In this document: one piece after another, positions 1 to 6,685 of the stretch
Numbering within the stretch: the stretch's first letter is position 1
Layout: each line of letters opens with the position of its first letter
NCBI GenBank assembly: GCA_002690445.1
Contig: NZER01000474.1
Coordinates: 1 to 8,019, forward strand
Source: Candidatus Pacearchaeota archaeon
GTDB lineage: Archaea; Nanoarchaeota; Nanoarchaeia; Pacearchaeales; GW2011-AR1
Length of the DNA: 8,019 nt
Reading direction: 5' to 3'
Translations under genes and position numbers: made by a program
Notes under the pieces: model-generated
Told to the model about the DNA's origin: nothing
Databases searched by the model: none
The model's input: only the letters and a program-made list of their open reading frames with translations

Positions 1-1436
1 ATGGGAAGACTCAGGAATGGTTCATCAGCACCAGCGTTCACTGTGACTACTGGATGCCTCGCGCAGTTGACCCAGACAACACTCTGCTGGAGAAGTACGC
101 CACGCAGGATGTGATCCGCACCATGTTGCTCTGGAAGATGTACCAGTCTGTCATGGAAGCAGATGACAAACTACAAGCCAACTATGATCTCCGAAAAAAG
201 CTGGTCGCAGTCTCCTACCGGATGGAGAACCATGGCATAACTATCAAGCCACGGATCTTCCAATCCGAAATCCAAAAGTTCCACAAAATGGCTCTCCGGG
301 AAGAAATTGCTTGTCAGGAAATCGCCAAGGACGACTTCAATATCAACTCTGGGGTACAGATTCAGGAAATTCTCTATGGGATTCCTGACGGGGTATCTGC
401 TGCCCAGAGAAAGGGTCTGGGATGTCCCATCATCCAAGAAACCAAGACAGGGATAAGTACGTCAGGAAGTACCCTTCTGACGCTCTACAACGAGCATACA
501 GGCACTCGGAGTAAGGCCCATAAGTTCCTCGGACACCTGCTCAAGTACCGTAAGGCGACCACCTGTGGGCGTTACCTGCTGAGTTATGAAGAATTATCCA
601 GTTATGACGATGCCAAGCGTCAACTTCTTTACCCCAACTTCAACCAGACAGGGACAAGAACTACCCGCTGGTCATCCTCCAACCCCAATGGACAGAATGT
701 GGGGGCAGGTGGGAAGGATGCCTTTGGGAATGAGAGTGATGAGTATTGCCTGCGCACCGTCTTCGGGCCTTCCAAGGGACGGGTCTGGGTCTGTGTAGAC
801 TACTCCCAACTGGAACTTCGTATCCTCTCTGTGCTGGCACAGGAGAAGGCCATGCTGGAAGCCTTTTCCAAAGGGGAAGACATCCACCAACTCACCGCAG
901 ACCTCTGCAACATCCCTCGGAAGTACGCCAAGAACGTCAACTTTGCTCTGATCTATGGGGCAGGGAAGACCAAGCTGGATGAGATGACCGGAGTATCTGA
1001 CTTCTCCAAGGTCTTTGGGAAAGCATATCCGGGTATCCGAAACTATATGAAGACCATGACCTCTCAGGTGAGCAAGCAGGGTTACGTTACCACCCTTGGA
1101 GGTTATCAACTGATAGTTCCCCCGGACAGGCCATACATCGGAACTAATTACTCTGTGCAAGGAAGCGCAGGAGACATTCTCAATAGAGCCATGGTGGGGG
1201 TGGACTCTCTGATATGTGAGGGATTCATCCCAGCCAAGCTGATTATGTGTATTCACGATGAACTGGTTTTCGACATAGCAAAGGAGGACTACTCAAAGGA
1301 TCTGGTAATGCAGATCAAGAAGTGTATGGAAGATGCGGGGAAATCTCTTGGAGTGGCAACCCCGGTAGACGCAAAGAAGGTAACTACAAAGTGGTCTCAA
1401 GGTAAGGAACTGAACTATGGCAGTCAAAGCAACTGA
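1..1436 (+). CDS. Family A DNA polymerase (PolA-like), 5' end outside the window
   Basis: This is a template-directed DNA polymerase, probably the phage replicase. The frame is open from base 3, so the gene starts upstream; the first internal ATG is at 54, and residues below are numbered from it. Y15-A-T-Q-D19 matches the Exo III motif of the 3'-5' proofreading domain. T199 to V216 (TGTRTTRW..PNGQNV) is the conserved thumb/palm entry segment. Motif A is D249-YSQLELR-256, motif B is R289-xxx-K293-xxx-F297-xxx-Y301-G302, and motif C is I400-HDEL-404; D249 and D402 are the expected metal-binding aspartates. N365 and Q369 fit the conserved NxxxQG segment, although the Arg found four residues before that Asn in E. 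coli Pol I is a Tyr here. F297 aligns with E. coli F762. The 3' end overlaps the primase-ATPase gene by 20 bases, which suggests translational coupling. The family call is firm; whether a 5'-3' exonuclease domain exists upstream cannot be seen. Confidence 0.95.
   Translation, partial: GKTQEWFISTSVHCDYWMPRAVDPDNTLLEKYATQDVIRTMLLWKMYQSVMEADDKLQANYDLRKKLVAVSYRMENHGITIKPRIFQSEIQKFHKMALREEIACQEIAKDDFNINSGVQIQEILYGIPDGVSAAQRKGLGCPIIQETKTGISTSGSTLLTLYNEHTGTRSKAHKFLGHLLKYRKATTCGRYLLSYEELSSYDDAKRQLLYPNFNQTGTRTTRWSSSNPNGQNVGAGGKDAFGNESDEYCLRTVFGPSKGRVWVCVDYSQLELRILSVLAQEKAMLEAFSKGEDIHQLTADLCNIPRKYAKNVNFALIYGAGKTKLDEMTGVSDFSKVFGKAYPGIRNYMKTMTSQVSKQGYVTTLGGYQLIVPPDRPYIGTNYSVQGSAGDILNRAMVGVDSLICEGFIPAKLIMCIHDELVFDIAKEDYSKDLVMQIKKCMEDAGKSLGVATPVDAKKVTTKWSQGKELNYGSQSN
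1403..1408 (+). promoter_or_regulatory. Ribosome binding site of the primase-ATPase gene
   Basis: TAAGGA lies 8 bases before the ATG at 1417, inside the last codons of the polymerase gene. It supports that start and the 20-base gene overlap. Confidence 0.7.
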
Positions 1437-3441
1437 ACAGAGAGATAAGGTCAGGCTTTTCACATCCCACGGTCTCAATTTTGATGACAAGGGCGGGTCA
1501 CAGGTGGTGGGGGAATGTCCCTTCTGCGGATCTGAGAAATTTTATGTCTCCAAGGCAAAGGGGCAGTATCACTGTAAGGTCTGTGGAGAGAAGGGGAATG
1601 GGTATACCTTTCTCAACCGACTCCATGAACACTGTATGGAAAGTACCTCCCGTGACCAGTACGAGGAACTGGGGAAGGCACGCGCCCTCTCTCCAGTGAT
1701 CCTCAAGCGGGAAGAACTTGCCTTTGACAAGGCTACCGAAAGATGGCTGATCCCAGTCACAAACGGATCTACCGCCATCTCCAACCTCCTGACCTATGAT
1801 TCCTCATTGAAGAAGGGAGCCACACGATCTACAGCCACTTGCGCACGCCATCTTTACCGCGCTAACAAGCTGGAGTCAGAAGGCCCAATCTATATCTGTG
1901 AAGGGGAATGGGATGCACTTGCACTCTTGACCTTGATGGATAAGGCAGATGTCTATGGGATTAACGTGGTGGCTGTACCGGGGGCTGAGACCTTCAAGAA
2001 GGAGTGGGTGGAACACTTTGAGAATCGGGATGTGGTTCTCTTGTATGACAACGACTCGTCAGGACAGGACGGTAAGAAGCGAGTAGTGGAACTCATCAGC
2101 GATAAGGTGAAGTCCCTCCAGAGTCTTCATTGGCCCAGTTCTTTCCCGGAGAAGTATGATCTTCGGGACTTCGTTTCCGAGAAGATCAAGAACGCCAAGA
2201 CCTGCTGGAAACTACTCCAGAAGATGATCGTGGAAGAAAAGTCACAGTCCAAGCCCAAGATCAGAAGGACAAGTTTCAACTCTGTGATGAAAGATTTCCG
2301 GTCGGTACTTCACATGACCGAGAGCATGGATAATTCCCTGCTTATCACCATGGCAAGCATCATCAGCACTCGGATGAAAGGCGACCCCTTGTGGTTGTAT
2401 ATCGTAGGCCCAGCAGGTTGCGGTAAATCCACCCTGCTCCAGTCCTTCCAGAACTCACAGAACTGTGTGTTCCGCAGCAAGCTGACTGCAACCAGTTTTG
2501 TGTCCGGTATGAAGATGGAGGATGGTTCTGATCCTAGCTTGCTCTCACAACTGCATGAGCAATCCCTCTTGATTAAGGACTTCACAGCTATCAAGAGTAT
2601 GCCTATCGTCGTGCAGGAACATCTGTATGGCATCCTGCGAGATGCCTACGACGGGAATGTACTGGTGGAGTATGGCAACGGAGTAAAGAGACATTACCCA
2701 GAAGTCCACTTCTCTGTTATTGCTGGAATCACTGACATCGTACATGGTGACTCCCGCGCAGCCTTGGGGGAAAGATTCCTCAAGGTGGAGATGATTCCCA
2801 CGCATGAGGAATATGATCAGGAAGCCCAGATCAGGGCATCCATCTCCAATATCATCAATCAGGTGGAGGCAGAGAAGCATCTGGAGGACTCTGTGGATGC
2901 CTTTGTCTACCACCTGAATGAGAGGTTTGGGAATGAGAAAATGCCTGCGGTTCCATCATGGGTGATCGACCGAACAGTATCTCTTTGCCAGATCGTGGGA
3001 CTACTTCGCAGCACCGTCCTGAGAGAGCGTTCAGACGATCTGAGCTATCGTCCTCGCCCGGAGATAGGAACCCGGATTGCCAACCAGCTAATCAAGCTGG
3101 GAACCGCCTGTGCCTTTGTCATGGGGAAGAAAAAGATTGACCATTCAATTTACAAGATCATGGAGGATGTGGCTTTCAGTACCGCATACGGATGGCACAC
3201 GGATATAGTGAAATATATGATTACCAAGCCTCGCGGAACCACAGTGGAAGACATCTCTGTGGAGCTTCAAATCTCCCTTTCCTCTGTCCAGCGAAGACTT
3301 AGTGATCTCAGGGATTTGAAAATAGTGTATGCTAAGAGGCTGCGGGGGCAACACGGTCGAGGTCGTCCATCCAACATCTGGGCGGTGAATGACTCGATGC
3401 GCAGCCATTGGCAAAAAGCAAAGGTAGGTAAAAGGGGTTAG
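1417..3441 (+). CDS. Primase-helicase-like protein: zinc ribbon, TOPRIM, AAA+ ATPase, winged helix
   Basis: This 674-residue protein is probably the phage primase and replicative ATPase/helicase. A zinc ribbon at residues 34-57 (C34-P-F-C37 and C53-K-V-C56) resembles the template-recognition fingers of phage and bacterial primases. A TOPRIM fold follows, with the catalytic Glu at E162 (CEGEWDAL) and the metal-binding pair D211/D213 (YDNDSSGQDG). The second half is a P-loop ATPase: Walker A is G331-PAGCGKST-339, a Walker B-like strand LLIKD ends at D388, and ALGERF at 449-454 offers R453 as a possible arginine finger. The segment DAYDG (409-413) and the layout resemble AAA+ ATPases of phage replication modules rather than the RecA/DnaB-type helicase of T7 gp4. 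Residues about 595-660 look like a winged helix, with GRGRP at 647-651 as a possible wing. Position directly after the polymerase supports a fork role. Helicase activity is inferred. Confidence 0.92.
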   Translation: MAVKATEQRDKVRLFTSHGLNFDDKGGSQVVGECPFCGSEKFYVSKAKGQYHCKVCGEKGNGYTFLNRLHEHCMESTSRDQYEELGKARALSPVILKREELAFDKATERWLIPVTNGSTAISNLLTYDSSLKKGATRSTATCARHLYRANKLESEGPIYICEGEWDALALLTLMDKADVYGINVVAVPGAETFKKEWVEHFENRDVVLLYDNDSSGQDGKKRVVELISDKVKSLQSLHWPSSFPEKYDLRDFVSEKIKNAKTCWKLLQKMIVEEKSQSKPKIRRTSFNSVMKDFRSVLHMTESMDNSLLITMASIISTRMKGDPLWLYIVGPAGCGKSTLLQSFQNSQNCVFRSKLTATSFVSGMKMEDGSDPSLLSQLHEQSLLIKDFTAIKSMPIVVQEHLYGILRDAYDGNVLVEYGNGVKRHYPEVHFSVIAGITDIVHGDSRAALGERFLKVEMIPTHEEYDQEAQIRASISNIINQVEAEKHLEDSVDAFVYHLNERFGNEKMPAVPSWVIDRTVSLCQIVGLLRSTVLRERSDDLSYRPRPEIGTRIANQLIKLGTACAFVMGKKKIDHSIYKIMEDVAFSTAYGWHTDIVKYMITKPRGTTVEDISVELQISLSSVQRRLSDLRDLKIVYAKRLRGQHGRGRPSNIWAVNDSMRSHWQKAKVGKRG

Positions 3442-3443
3442 TG

Positions 3444-3683
3444 ATGATTCAACGATCAGACCTATTTCCTGATGCAGAACCGGAAGAAGATCGTTACCAG
3501 AGAAGCATTAACCAGATTTTTAATTTTGTCCGGGCTACTTGTCGTAGGGAAGGTCTAAGTCTTCAAGAAGGTCTTGGGATTATGACTGTAGTCAGAGGAA
3601 GTCTTGAGATCAATCTGGCTATGGACAGTCAAGATAACTGTTACGATTTGGATGACTGTGATGACGAAGAAGAAGGGCTTTGA
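3444..3683 (+). CDS. Small unrecognised protein with acidic C-terminal tail
   Basis: The product is 79 residues and I do not recognise it. The first half is polar and mildly charged (MIQRSDLF, EPEEDRYQRS). A probable helical middle follows (INQIFNFVRATCRREG), and the last twelve residues are strongly acidic (DLDDCDDEEEGL). No signal peptide or membrane helix is visible. The ATG at 3444 is preferred over the in-frame GTG at 3441, because the AAGGGG at 3432-3437 is 6 bases from the ATG but only 3 from the GTG. The gene begins 2 bases after the primase-ATPase stop, so it is probably co-transcribed with the replication genes. Its 3' end overlaps the next gene by 23 bases. The acidic tail could mimic nucleic acid or bind a basic partner, but that is speculation. 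Confidence 0.7.
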   Translation: MIQRSDLFPDAEPEEDRYQRSINQIFNFVRATCRREGLSLQEGLGIMTVVRGSLEINLAMDSQDNCYDLDDCDDEEEGL

Positions 3684-4017
3684 ACTTGAAGTTCGACTGA
3701 TTGAGTACGACGACAATCTCCTTCCGTCTACCTTTGTAGGCGCGGGGGGATTCCAGTTTGCTCCTGATCAGATCAGTGTGGAGTCTCTAGCTAACACTCG
3801 CTTGCGTATGCACATGGCTGTTGACCAGCTTCTCAACACCGCCATTGAGCAGATAGCCAAGGGTATCCCCCTCCCGGAAAAACTAGGCAGGGAGGTTTCA
3901 GCAGCCCAAGTCAGGGAACTTGCAAAACTTGTGGACTCTGAGGACTTGAGGATTGAGATTTACTCCCGCGACCTTGCGGAAGATCATCAGATGCTCTCTT
4001 TTCACATTCACAAGTGA
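3661..4017 (+). CDS. Unrecognised 118-residue cytoplasmic protein
   Basis: I do not recognise this protein. It begins with a short basic stretch (MTKKKG). A probable beta strand follows (FELEVRLIEY), then a glycine-containing loop (FVGAGGF), a long helix-like stretch (LRMHMAVDQLLNTAIEQIAKG) and an ending rich in charged residues (DLRIEIYSRDLAEDHQ). There is no membrane segment or cysteine cluster. The frame is open back to an ATG at 3604, but that start would bury it deep in the previous gene. ATG 3661 gives a sensible N-terminus and a 23-base overlap; ATG 3652 is an alternative. No strong Shine-Dalgarno sequence precedes any of these, so translation is probably coupled to the upstream gene. 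Bases 3916-3936 of this gene recur exactly at 7146-7166. Confidence 0.75.
   Translation: MTKKKGFELEVRLIEYDDNLLPSTFVGAGGFQFAPDQISVESLANTRLRMHMAVDQLLNTAIEQIAKGIPLPEKLGREVSAAQVRELAKLVDSEDLRIEIYSRDLAEDHQMLSFHIHK
3916..3936 (+). repeat. 21-base exact repeat, copy 1
   Basis: The segment from GAACTTGC to TTGTGGAC is identical to 7146-7166. Here it encodes ELAKLVD within the 118-residue protein. It also contains a small internal repeat (ACTTG, CAAA, ACTTG). Confidence 0.8.
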
Positions 4018-4025
4018 GGTTCACA

Positions 4026-4202
4026 ATGGCAAAGAAAGCAAAGCCTGACGGTGGTAATAAAACCAAGAGGAAGCATATTCTTTTGGCAGTTGTTGTGGGC
4101 GTAGTGCTTGGACTCCTGAGTGCCAAGTATTGCTCATGGATACAAGATAAGATTCTGAAACGAGTAGACCCCCCCGTTAGTTCTGATGCAAAGGTGACAT
4201 GA
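4026..4202 (+). CDS. Small single-helix membrane protein (58 residues)
   Basis: The N-terminus is very basic (MAKKAKPDGGNKTKRK, residues 1-16). One hydrophobic helix follows at about residues 17-33 (HILLAVVVGVVLGLLSA), containing a G25-xxx-G29 motif of the kind that packs transmembrane helices together. The tail is mixed and polar, with one cysteine (C36). The positive-inside rule predicts the N-terminus in the cytoplasm. The ATG at 4026 is preferred over GTG 4014 because GAGGT at 4016-4020 is 5 bases upstream of it. Its stop shares one base with the next gene's ATG. Small one-helix phage proteins can be holins, antiholins, spanin parts or host-takeover peptides. No endolysin gene is visible here, so I do not assign a lysis role. 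Confidence 0.7.
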   Translation: MAKKAKPDGGNKTKRKHILLAVVVGVVLGLLSAKYCSWIQDKILKRVDPPVSSDAKVT

Positions 4203-4306
4203 TGAGATGGGAGCCTGTTAAATTCTTGAAGTCAATAGTCTATGTGACACTTGCTGCGGTAATTGTCATGTGGGTATGCGCATTTTTCTTTCCAAAATTC
4301 AAGTGA
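4202..4306 (+). CDS. Tiny single-helix membrane protein (34 residues)
   Basis: This short gene reads MRWEPVKFLKS, then a hydrophobic stretch at about residues 11-30 (VYVTLAAVIVMWVCAFFF), then PKFK. Basic residues flank both ends of a single predicted membrane helix. The start overlaps the previous stop codon by one base (TGATG), and AAGGTG at 4191-4196 is 5 bases upstream. An in-frame ATG at 4199 would instead give an ATGA overlap and one extra Met. The gene ends 10 bases before the GTG of the ParB-like gene, and its stop codon overlaps that gene's ribosome binding site. The spacing and the clean hydrophobic design argue that it is real. The function is unknown; it may work with the preceding membrane protein. 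Confidence 0.62.
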   Translation: MRWEPVKFLKSIVYVTLAAVIVMWVCAFFFPKFK

Positions 4307-4309
4307 GGA
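4304..4309 (+). promoter_or_regulatory. Ribosome binding site that fixes a GTG start
   Basis: TGAGGA lies 7 bases before the GTG at 4317, while nothing comparable precedes the upstream in-frame ATG at 4263. It includes the stop codon of the 34-residue membrane protein, so the two genes are probably translationally linked. Confidence 0.7.
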
Positions 4310-4316
4310 TCTTCGA

Positions 4317-5600
4317 GTGGCAAAAAAGAAAAAGAGTAGCAACGAATCCGGTATCCGGGAACTGGTCTGGGTTGATCCCAAGACGATTGATGACAACCCG
4401 CTGAACTGGAGGAAACATCCTGCTCGTCAGAAGCAGGCCATTAGTGCTTCCATCAAGGCCAATGGCTGGGCAGGAACCCTGATCTTTAACGAGACTACAG
4501 GACGACTTGTGGACGGTCATGCCCGTAAGGATGTGGCTATTAGGGACGGGACAGACGCTGTTCCGGTACTCTTGGGGAACTGGACAGAAGAACAGGAGAA
4601 GCATCTTCTGGCAACTCTCGACCCCCTTGGAGCCATGGCAGAGACAGACGCAGCAGCCCTCCAGTCTCTCACAGACAGTCTCAAGGAAGATGAAGAACAT
4701 CTCAAGGATGTGGAGAAGGAGGAAAAGGAGATCCTCACAGACCTGACAAAGCAGTTGGAAGGGTATGCCCACGATGTCTCCACAGGTGCGCAAAAGAAGA
4801 CCTTTCTTCCCAAGCAGAGAGTTGTCCCTGATGTGGACGACTATGAATCAATAGAAGAATGGGAACTGATGCGAGATGACGATGCACTTGAGGTTGTCAT
4901 CAATGAGGATTCGATTTTCTTCTCCACTAATGACTGGGGTATCCCCGATCTCATCCCCGAACTGCTCTATGATGGTTGCCCCGATGCAATCTGGGGGAGA
5001 GAACCTGATTTTGATGTCTCCAATCCCCACGCATGGTATTGCCAGAGTGCAAGACCTTTCCCCGCAGAGAGAGAGGGAGGGATTCTGGGCTTTTACACAG
5101 ATGATCGACGGTTTGAGGTAACGTGGAACAGAAAGAGTGGATACACCGACCGTCTTCTTGAAGAAAAATGGGCTGCTGTATGCGCCCCGGATTTCAGTAT
5201 TCTTTGGGAATGGCCTCGCGCAGTTAAAATCTACAACATCTATCGTTCTCGCTGGTTACAACGACTGTGGCAGGAGGCAGGAATTCCTGTTCTTCCAGCC
5301 TTGAGATGGGATCATACAGATGAGTCCTTTGACTATGCCCTTTCTACTCTCCCGGAAGGGATGGCTGTGGCTACTGTCCAATGTCGAAACTACAACAAGG
5401 ACAAGAGGACATGGAAAAGGTTCATGGAAGGTCTGGAGGAAAGTATCAGTCGTCTTGGGCCTGAAACCATCCTAATTTATGGTGGCGGTAACGAGGATAA
5501 TTCACGATACTTAAAGAAACTCCCCAGCGGAACTAATTACGTTCTTCTGGATAGCTATGTCGGAACCAGACGCAAAAAAATGAGAAAGACCTTTACATAG
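4317..5600 (+). CDS. ParB-like N-terminal domain fused to DUF4417-like domain
   Basis: The product is 427 residues from a GTG start chosen by the ribosome binding site just upstream; the resulting start, (V/M)AKKKK, resembles those of its neighbours. Residues about 13-118 look like a ParB/sulfiredoxin-type N-terminal domain: a DDNPLNWRKHP loop (25-35), a helix ending in NGW (49-51), and the box L64-VDGHAR-70, which corresponds to the nucleotide-binding GxxR-type motif of ParB proteins. Residues 120-148 are highly charged and probably a coiled coil. The C-terminal part, about 190-420, matches my recollection of DUF4417: APDFS at 290-294, then YNIYRSRW at 306-313, LRWDHTDESFD and an ETILIYGGG strand. 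ParB-like domains in phages occur in nucleases, CTP-binding proteins and DNA-modification partners; DUF4417 has no established activity that I know of. No partition (ParA) partner is visible. The domain calls rest on motif recognition. Confidence 0.88.
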   Translation: MAKKKKSSNESGIRELVWVDPKTIDDNPLNWRKHPARQKQAISASIKANGWAGTLIFNETTGRLVDGHARKDVAIRDGTDAVPVLLGNWTEEQEKHLLATLDPLGAMAETDAAALQSLTDSLKEDEEHLKDVEKEEKEILTDLTKQLEGYAHDVSTGAQKKTFLPKQRVVPDVDDYESIEEWELMRDDDALEVVINEDSIFFSTNDWGIPDLIPELLYDGCPDAIWGREPDFDVSNPHAWYCQSARPFPAEREGGILGFYTDDRRFEVTWNRKSGYTDRLLEEKWAAVCAPDFSILWEWPRAVKIYNIYRSRWLQRLWQEAGIPVLPALRWDHTDESFDYALSTLPEGMAVATVQCRNYNKDKRTWKRFMEGLEESISRLGPETILIYGGGNEDNSRYLKKLPSGTNYVLLDSYVGTRRKKMRKTFT

Positions 5601-5612
5601 AGGAACGATGAG

Positions 5613-6083
5613 ATGGGTGAAGGCAGAACAGTCGTACCGGGCGCAAAAAAACAACGACGGAAGATTATGCCTACTCCAGCAGGGAAGGCAAGGATGGCTG
5701 CGCGTGTTGCGCGTGGTGTAACCGTACCTGCTGCGGCAAAAAAGGGAGTTTCCCCCGCTGCCCTGAAAGCGCAAAAAACAAAAGCGCGGAAACAGGTTCG
5801 TGCTGCTGTAAAGGCAACCAGAAAAGAGCAGAGTCGTGACAGAAGGAGGGTCATGCAGAGGGCTTCAAACTTCGCTAAGAAACAAAAAGTTGGGAGCAAG
5901 GTCACAGCAGATTTCACCATATCCCATGGTGGTAGGTCTGTGTCCATGAAGAAGGGCCAAACAGTCACCAAGAGTATGCACAAGAAGATGTCACGCTTCG
6001 GTTCTTATGTTGCAAAACAACACGTAGCGCGGGGAAAAAAGGAACGTAAGAAGGCAGGATTCAGACGACGTAAGAAGACATAA
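5613..6083 (+). CDS. Highly basic 156-residue protein, first of the basic-protein array
   Basis: By hand count, 49 of 156 residues are Lys or Arg and only 5 are acidic. The first two thirds are rich in Ala, Lys, Arg and Pro (KARMAARVARGVTVPAAAKK, KARKQVRAAVKATRK), a composition like the tails of histone H1-like or other nucleoid proteins. A less biased stretch (VTADFTISHGGRSVSMKKGQ) may hold a small beta fold. The protein ends in a run of basic residues (GFRRRKKT). The ATG at 5613 lies 8 bases after AGGA (5601-5604). An ATG at 5608 in another frame has poorer spacing and opens only a 37-codon frame. Nucleic-acid binding is the likely activity, inferred from charge only; a packaged or DNA-condensing protein, or an RNA-binding host-takeover factor, are alternatives. 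Confidence 0.82.
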   Translation: MGEGRTVVPGAKKQRRKIMPTPAGKARMAARVARGVTVPAAAKKGVSPAALKAQKTKARKQVRAAVKATRKEQSRDRRRVMQRASNFAKKQKVGSKVTADFTISHGGRSVSMKKGQTVTKSMHKKMSRFGSYVAKQHVARGKKERKKAGFRRRKKT

Positions 6084-6155
6084 TGGGGCGCACGCCCCGT
6101 AAGTCCCTGTTGCTACTCCAAGGCAGGGGCGTGTTCCTTTATAGGGAGATTCATC
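6084..6155 (+). promoter_or_regulatory. Intergenic segment with two competing hairpins
   Basis: Between two basic-protein genes, GGGGCG (6085-6090) can pair with CGCCCC (6093-6098). The same downstream arm, CACGCCCC (6091-6098), can instead pair perfectly with GGGGCGTG (6126-6133) to form an 8-base-pair stem with a 27-base loop. The two structures exclude each other. A short pyrimidine-rich stretch (TTCCTTTAT) follows the second stem, and AGGGAG (6143-6148) is the ribosome binding site for the ATG at 6156. It could be an attenuator, a weak terminator or an RNA-processing site. No good sigma70 promoter is present. Confidence 0.4.
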
Positions 6156-6455
6156 ATGCCAAATGGCAAACAAGCAAGTGATTCACGGTTTCGTAAGGCA
6201 ATAAGACAGCGGATAAGCTCCGTCCGACGCAAGGGTGCTGCGCTTGCAAAGAAGAAGCTCGACTTCACCCAGAAGGCGGCGGCTCCACCCGGTAAACAAC
6301 GCTCAGTGACGGGGCCAATTGCCAATGTACAAAAGCCTACTTCTGGTCAGAAAAAAGCCTTTGCTATTCGCCAGAAGAAGAAAGAAGCGATGAGAGATAA
6401 AATTAAACGTGGGCAAAGAAGCCTATGGAGCAGCAAGGGCTTTGGAGGGAAATAG
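6156..6455 (+). CDS. Basic 99-residue protein of the array
   Basis: I do not recognise this protein. By hand count it has 29 Lys/Arg and 4 acidic residues. It begins MPNGKQASDSRFRKAIRQR, has a Pro/Gly/Gln-rich, probably unstructured middle (AAAPPGKQRSVTGPIANVQK), and ends with basic helix-like sequence (AIRQKKKEAMRDKIKRGQR) and a glycine-rich tail (SSKGFGGK). There is no membrane helix and no cysteine. AGGGAG at 6143-6148, 7 bases upstream, supports the ATG. The last codons carry the ribosome binding site of the next gene, which starts 2 bases after this stop. Confidence 0.8.
   Translation: MPNGKQASDSRFRKAIRQRISSVRRKGAALAKKKLDFTQKAAAPPGKQRSVTGPIANVQKPTSGQKKAFAIRQKKKEAMRDKIKRGQRSLWSSKGFGGK
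6444..6450 (+). promoter_or_regulatory. Ribosome binding site that decides the 6458 start
   Basis: GGAGGGA, a strong Shine-Dalgarno sequence, lies 7 bases before the ATG at 6458. It argues against the in-frame ATG at 6425, which would overlap the preceding gene by 31 bases. Confidence 0.75.
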
Positions 6456-6457
6456 TC

Positions 6458-6685
6458 ATGCCAAGAGGCGCATTCGGTGGTGGTCATTTGAAGATGGGAG
6501 CAGGTAGTCGTCCTAAGTCTCCTATGAGGAAAAATCTAGAACGCTTGAGGGATAAGAAAGCGGGTAAGAAGGATGAAGTTGCTAAAAGGGTGAGAGCAGC
6601 AGCGGATAAGGCAATAAAAGCAAGAAAGAAGGGAGGCAACCCGCACGCACGACGCCCAACGGGAGGCACTAGGCCAAAACCATGA
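6458..6685 (+). CDS. Basic 75-residue protein of the array
   Basis: I do not recognise this protein. It has a Gly-rich N-terminus (MPRGAFGGGHLKMGAGSR). A likely amphipathic or coiled helix of alternating charge follows (KNLERLRDKKAGKKDEVAK, then VRAAADKAIKARKK). The C-terminus is rich in Pro, Gly and Arg (PHARRPTGGTRPKP). By hand count 24 of 75 residues are Lys/Arg, against 5 acidic. The stop overlaps the next gene's ATG by four bases (ATGA at 6682-6685), a typical translational-coupling junction. Disordered ends around a charged helix would suit a nucleic-acid-binding or virion-internal peptide, but this is inference. Confidence 0.78.
   Translation: MPRGAFGGGHLKMGAGSRPKSPMRKNLERLRDKKAGKKDEVAKRVRAAADKAIKARKKGGNPHARRPTGGTRPKP

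Noticed and set aside
672..1256. 194-codon open frame on the minus strand
   Set aside because: It lies fully antisense to polymerase motifs A-C, which are strongly conserved on the plus strand. It has no recognisable domain, so it is a shadow frame.
4299..4793. 164-codon open frame on the minus strand
   Set aside because: It is antisense to the ParB-like domain, rich in Cys/Leu/Phe as expected from reverse-complemented Lys/Glu codons, and shows no coding signal.
1139..5533. 13-base repeat CGGAACTAATTAC in the polymerase and ParB-like genes
   Set aside because: A 13-base match is about what chance predicts in 8 kb, and both copies simply encode GTNY.
5574..5580. Run of seven A as a possible slippery site near the end of the ParB-like gene
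   Set aside because: A shift to the minus-one frame would only extend the protein by a few residues before another stop, and no stimulatory structure is evident.
5608..5721. Alternative ATG opening a 37-codon frame at the start of the 156-residue basic gene
   Set aside because: The ribosome binding site is too close to this ATG but well spaced for 5613. The frame is short and fully inside the longer gene.
6110..6143. TTGCTA and TTTATA as a possible sigma70 promoter
   Set aside because: The spacing is about 22 bases, too long for a normal promoter, and both boxes are poor matches.
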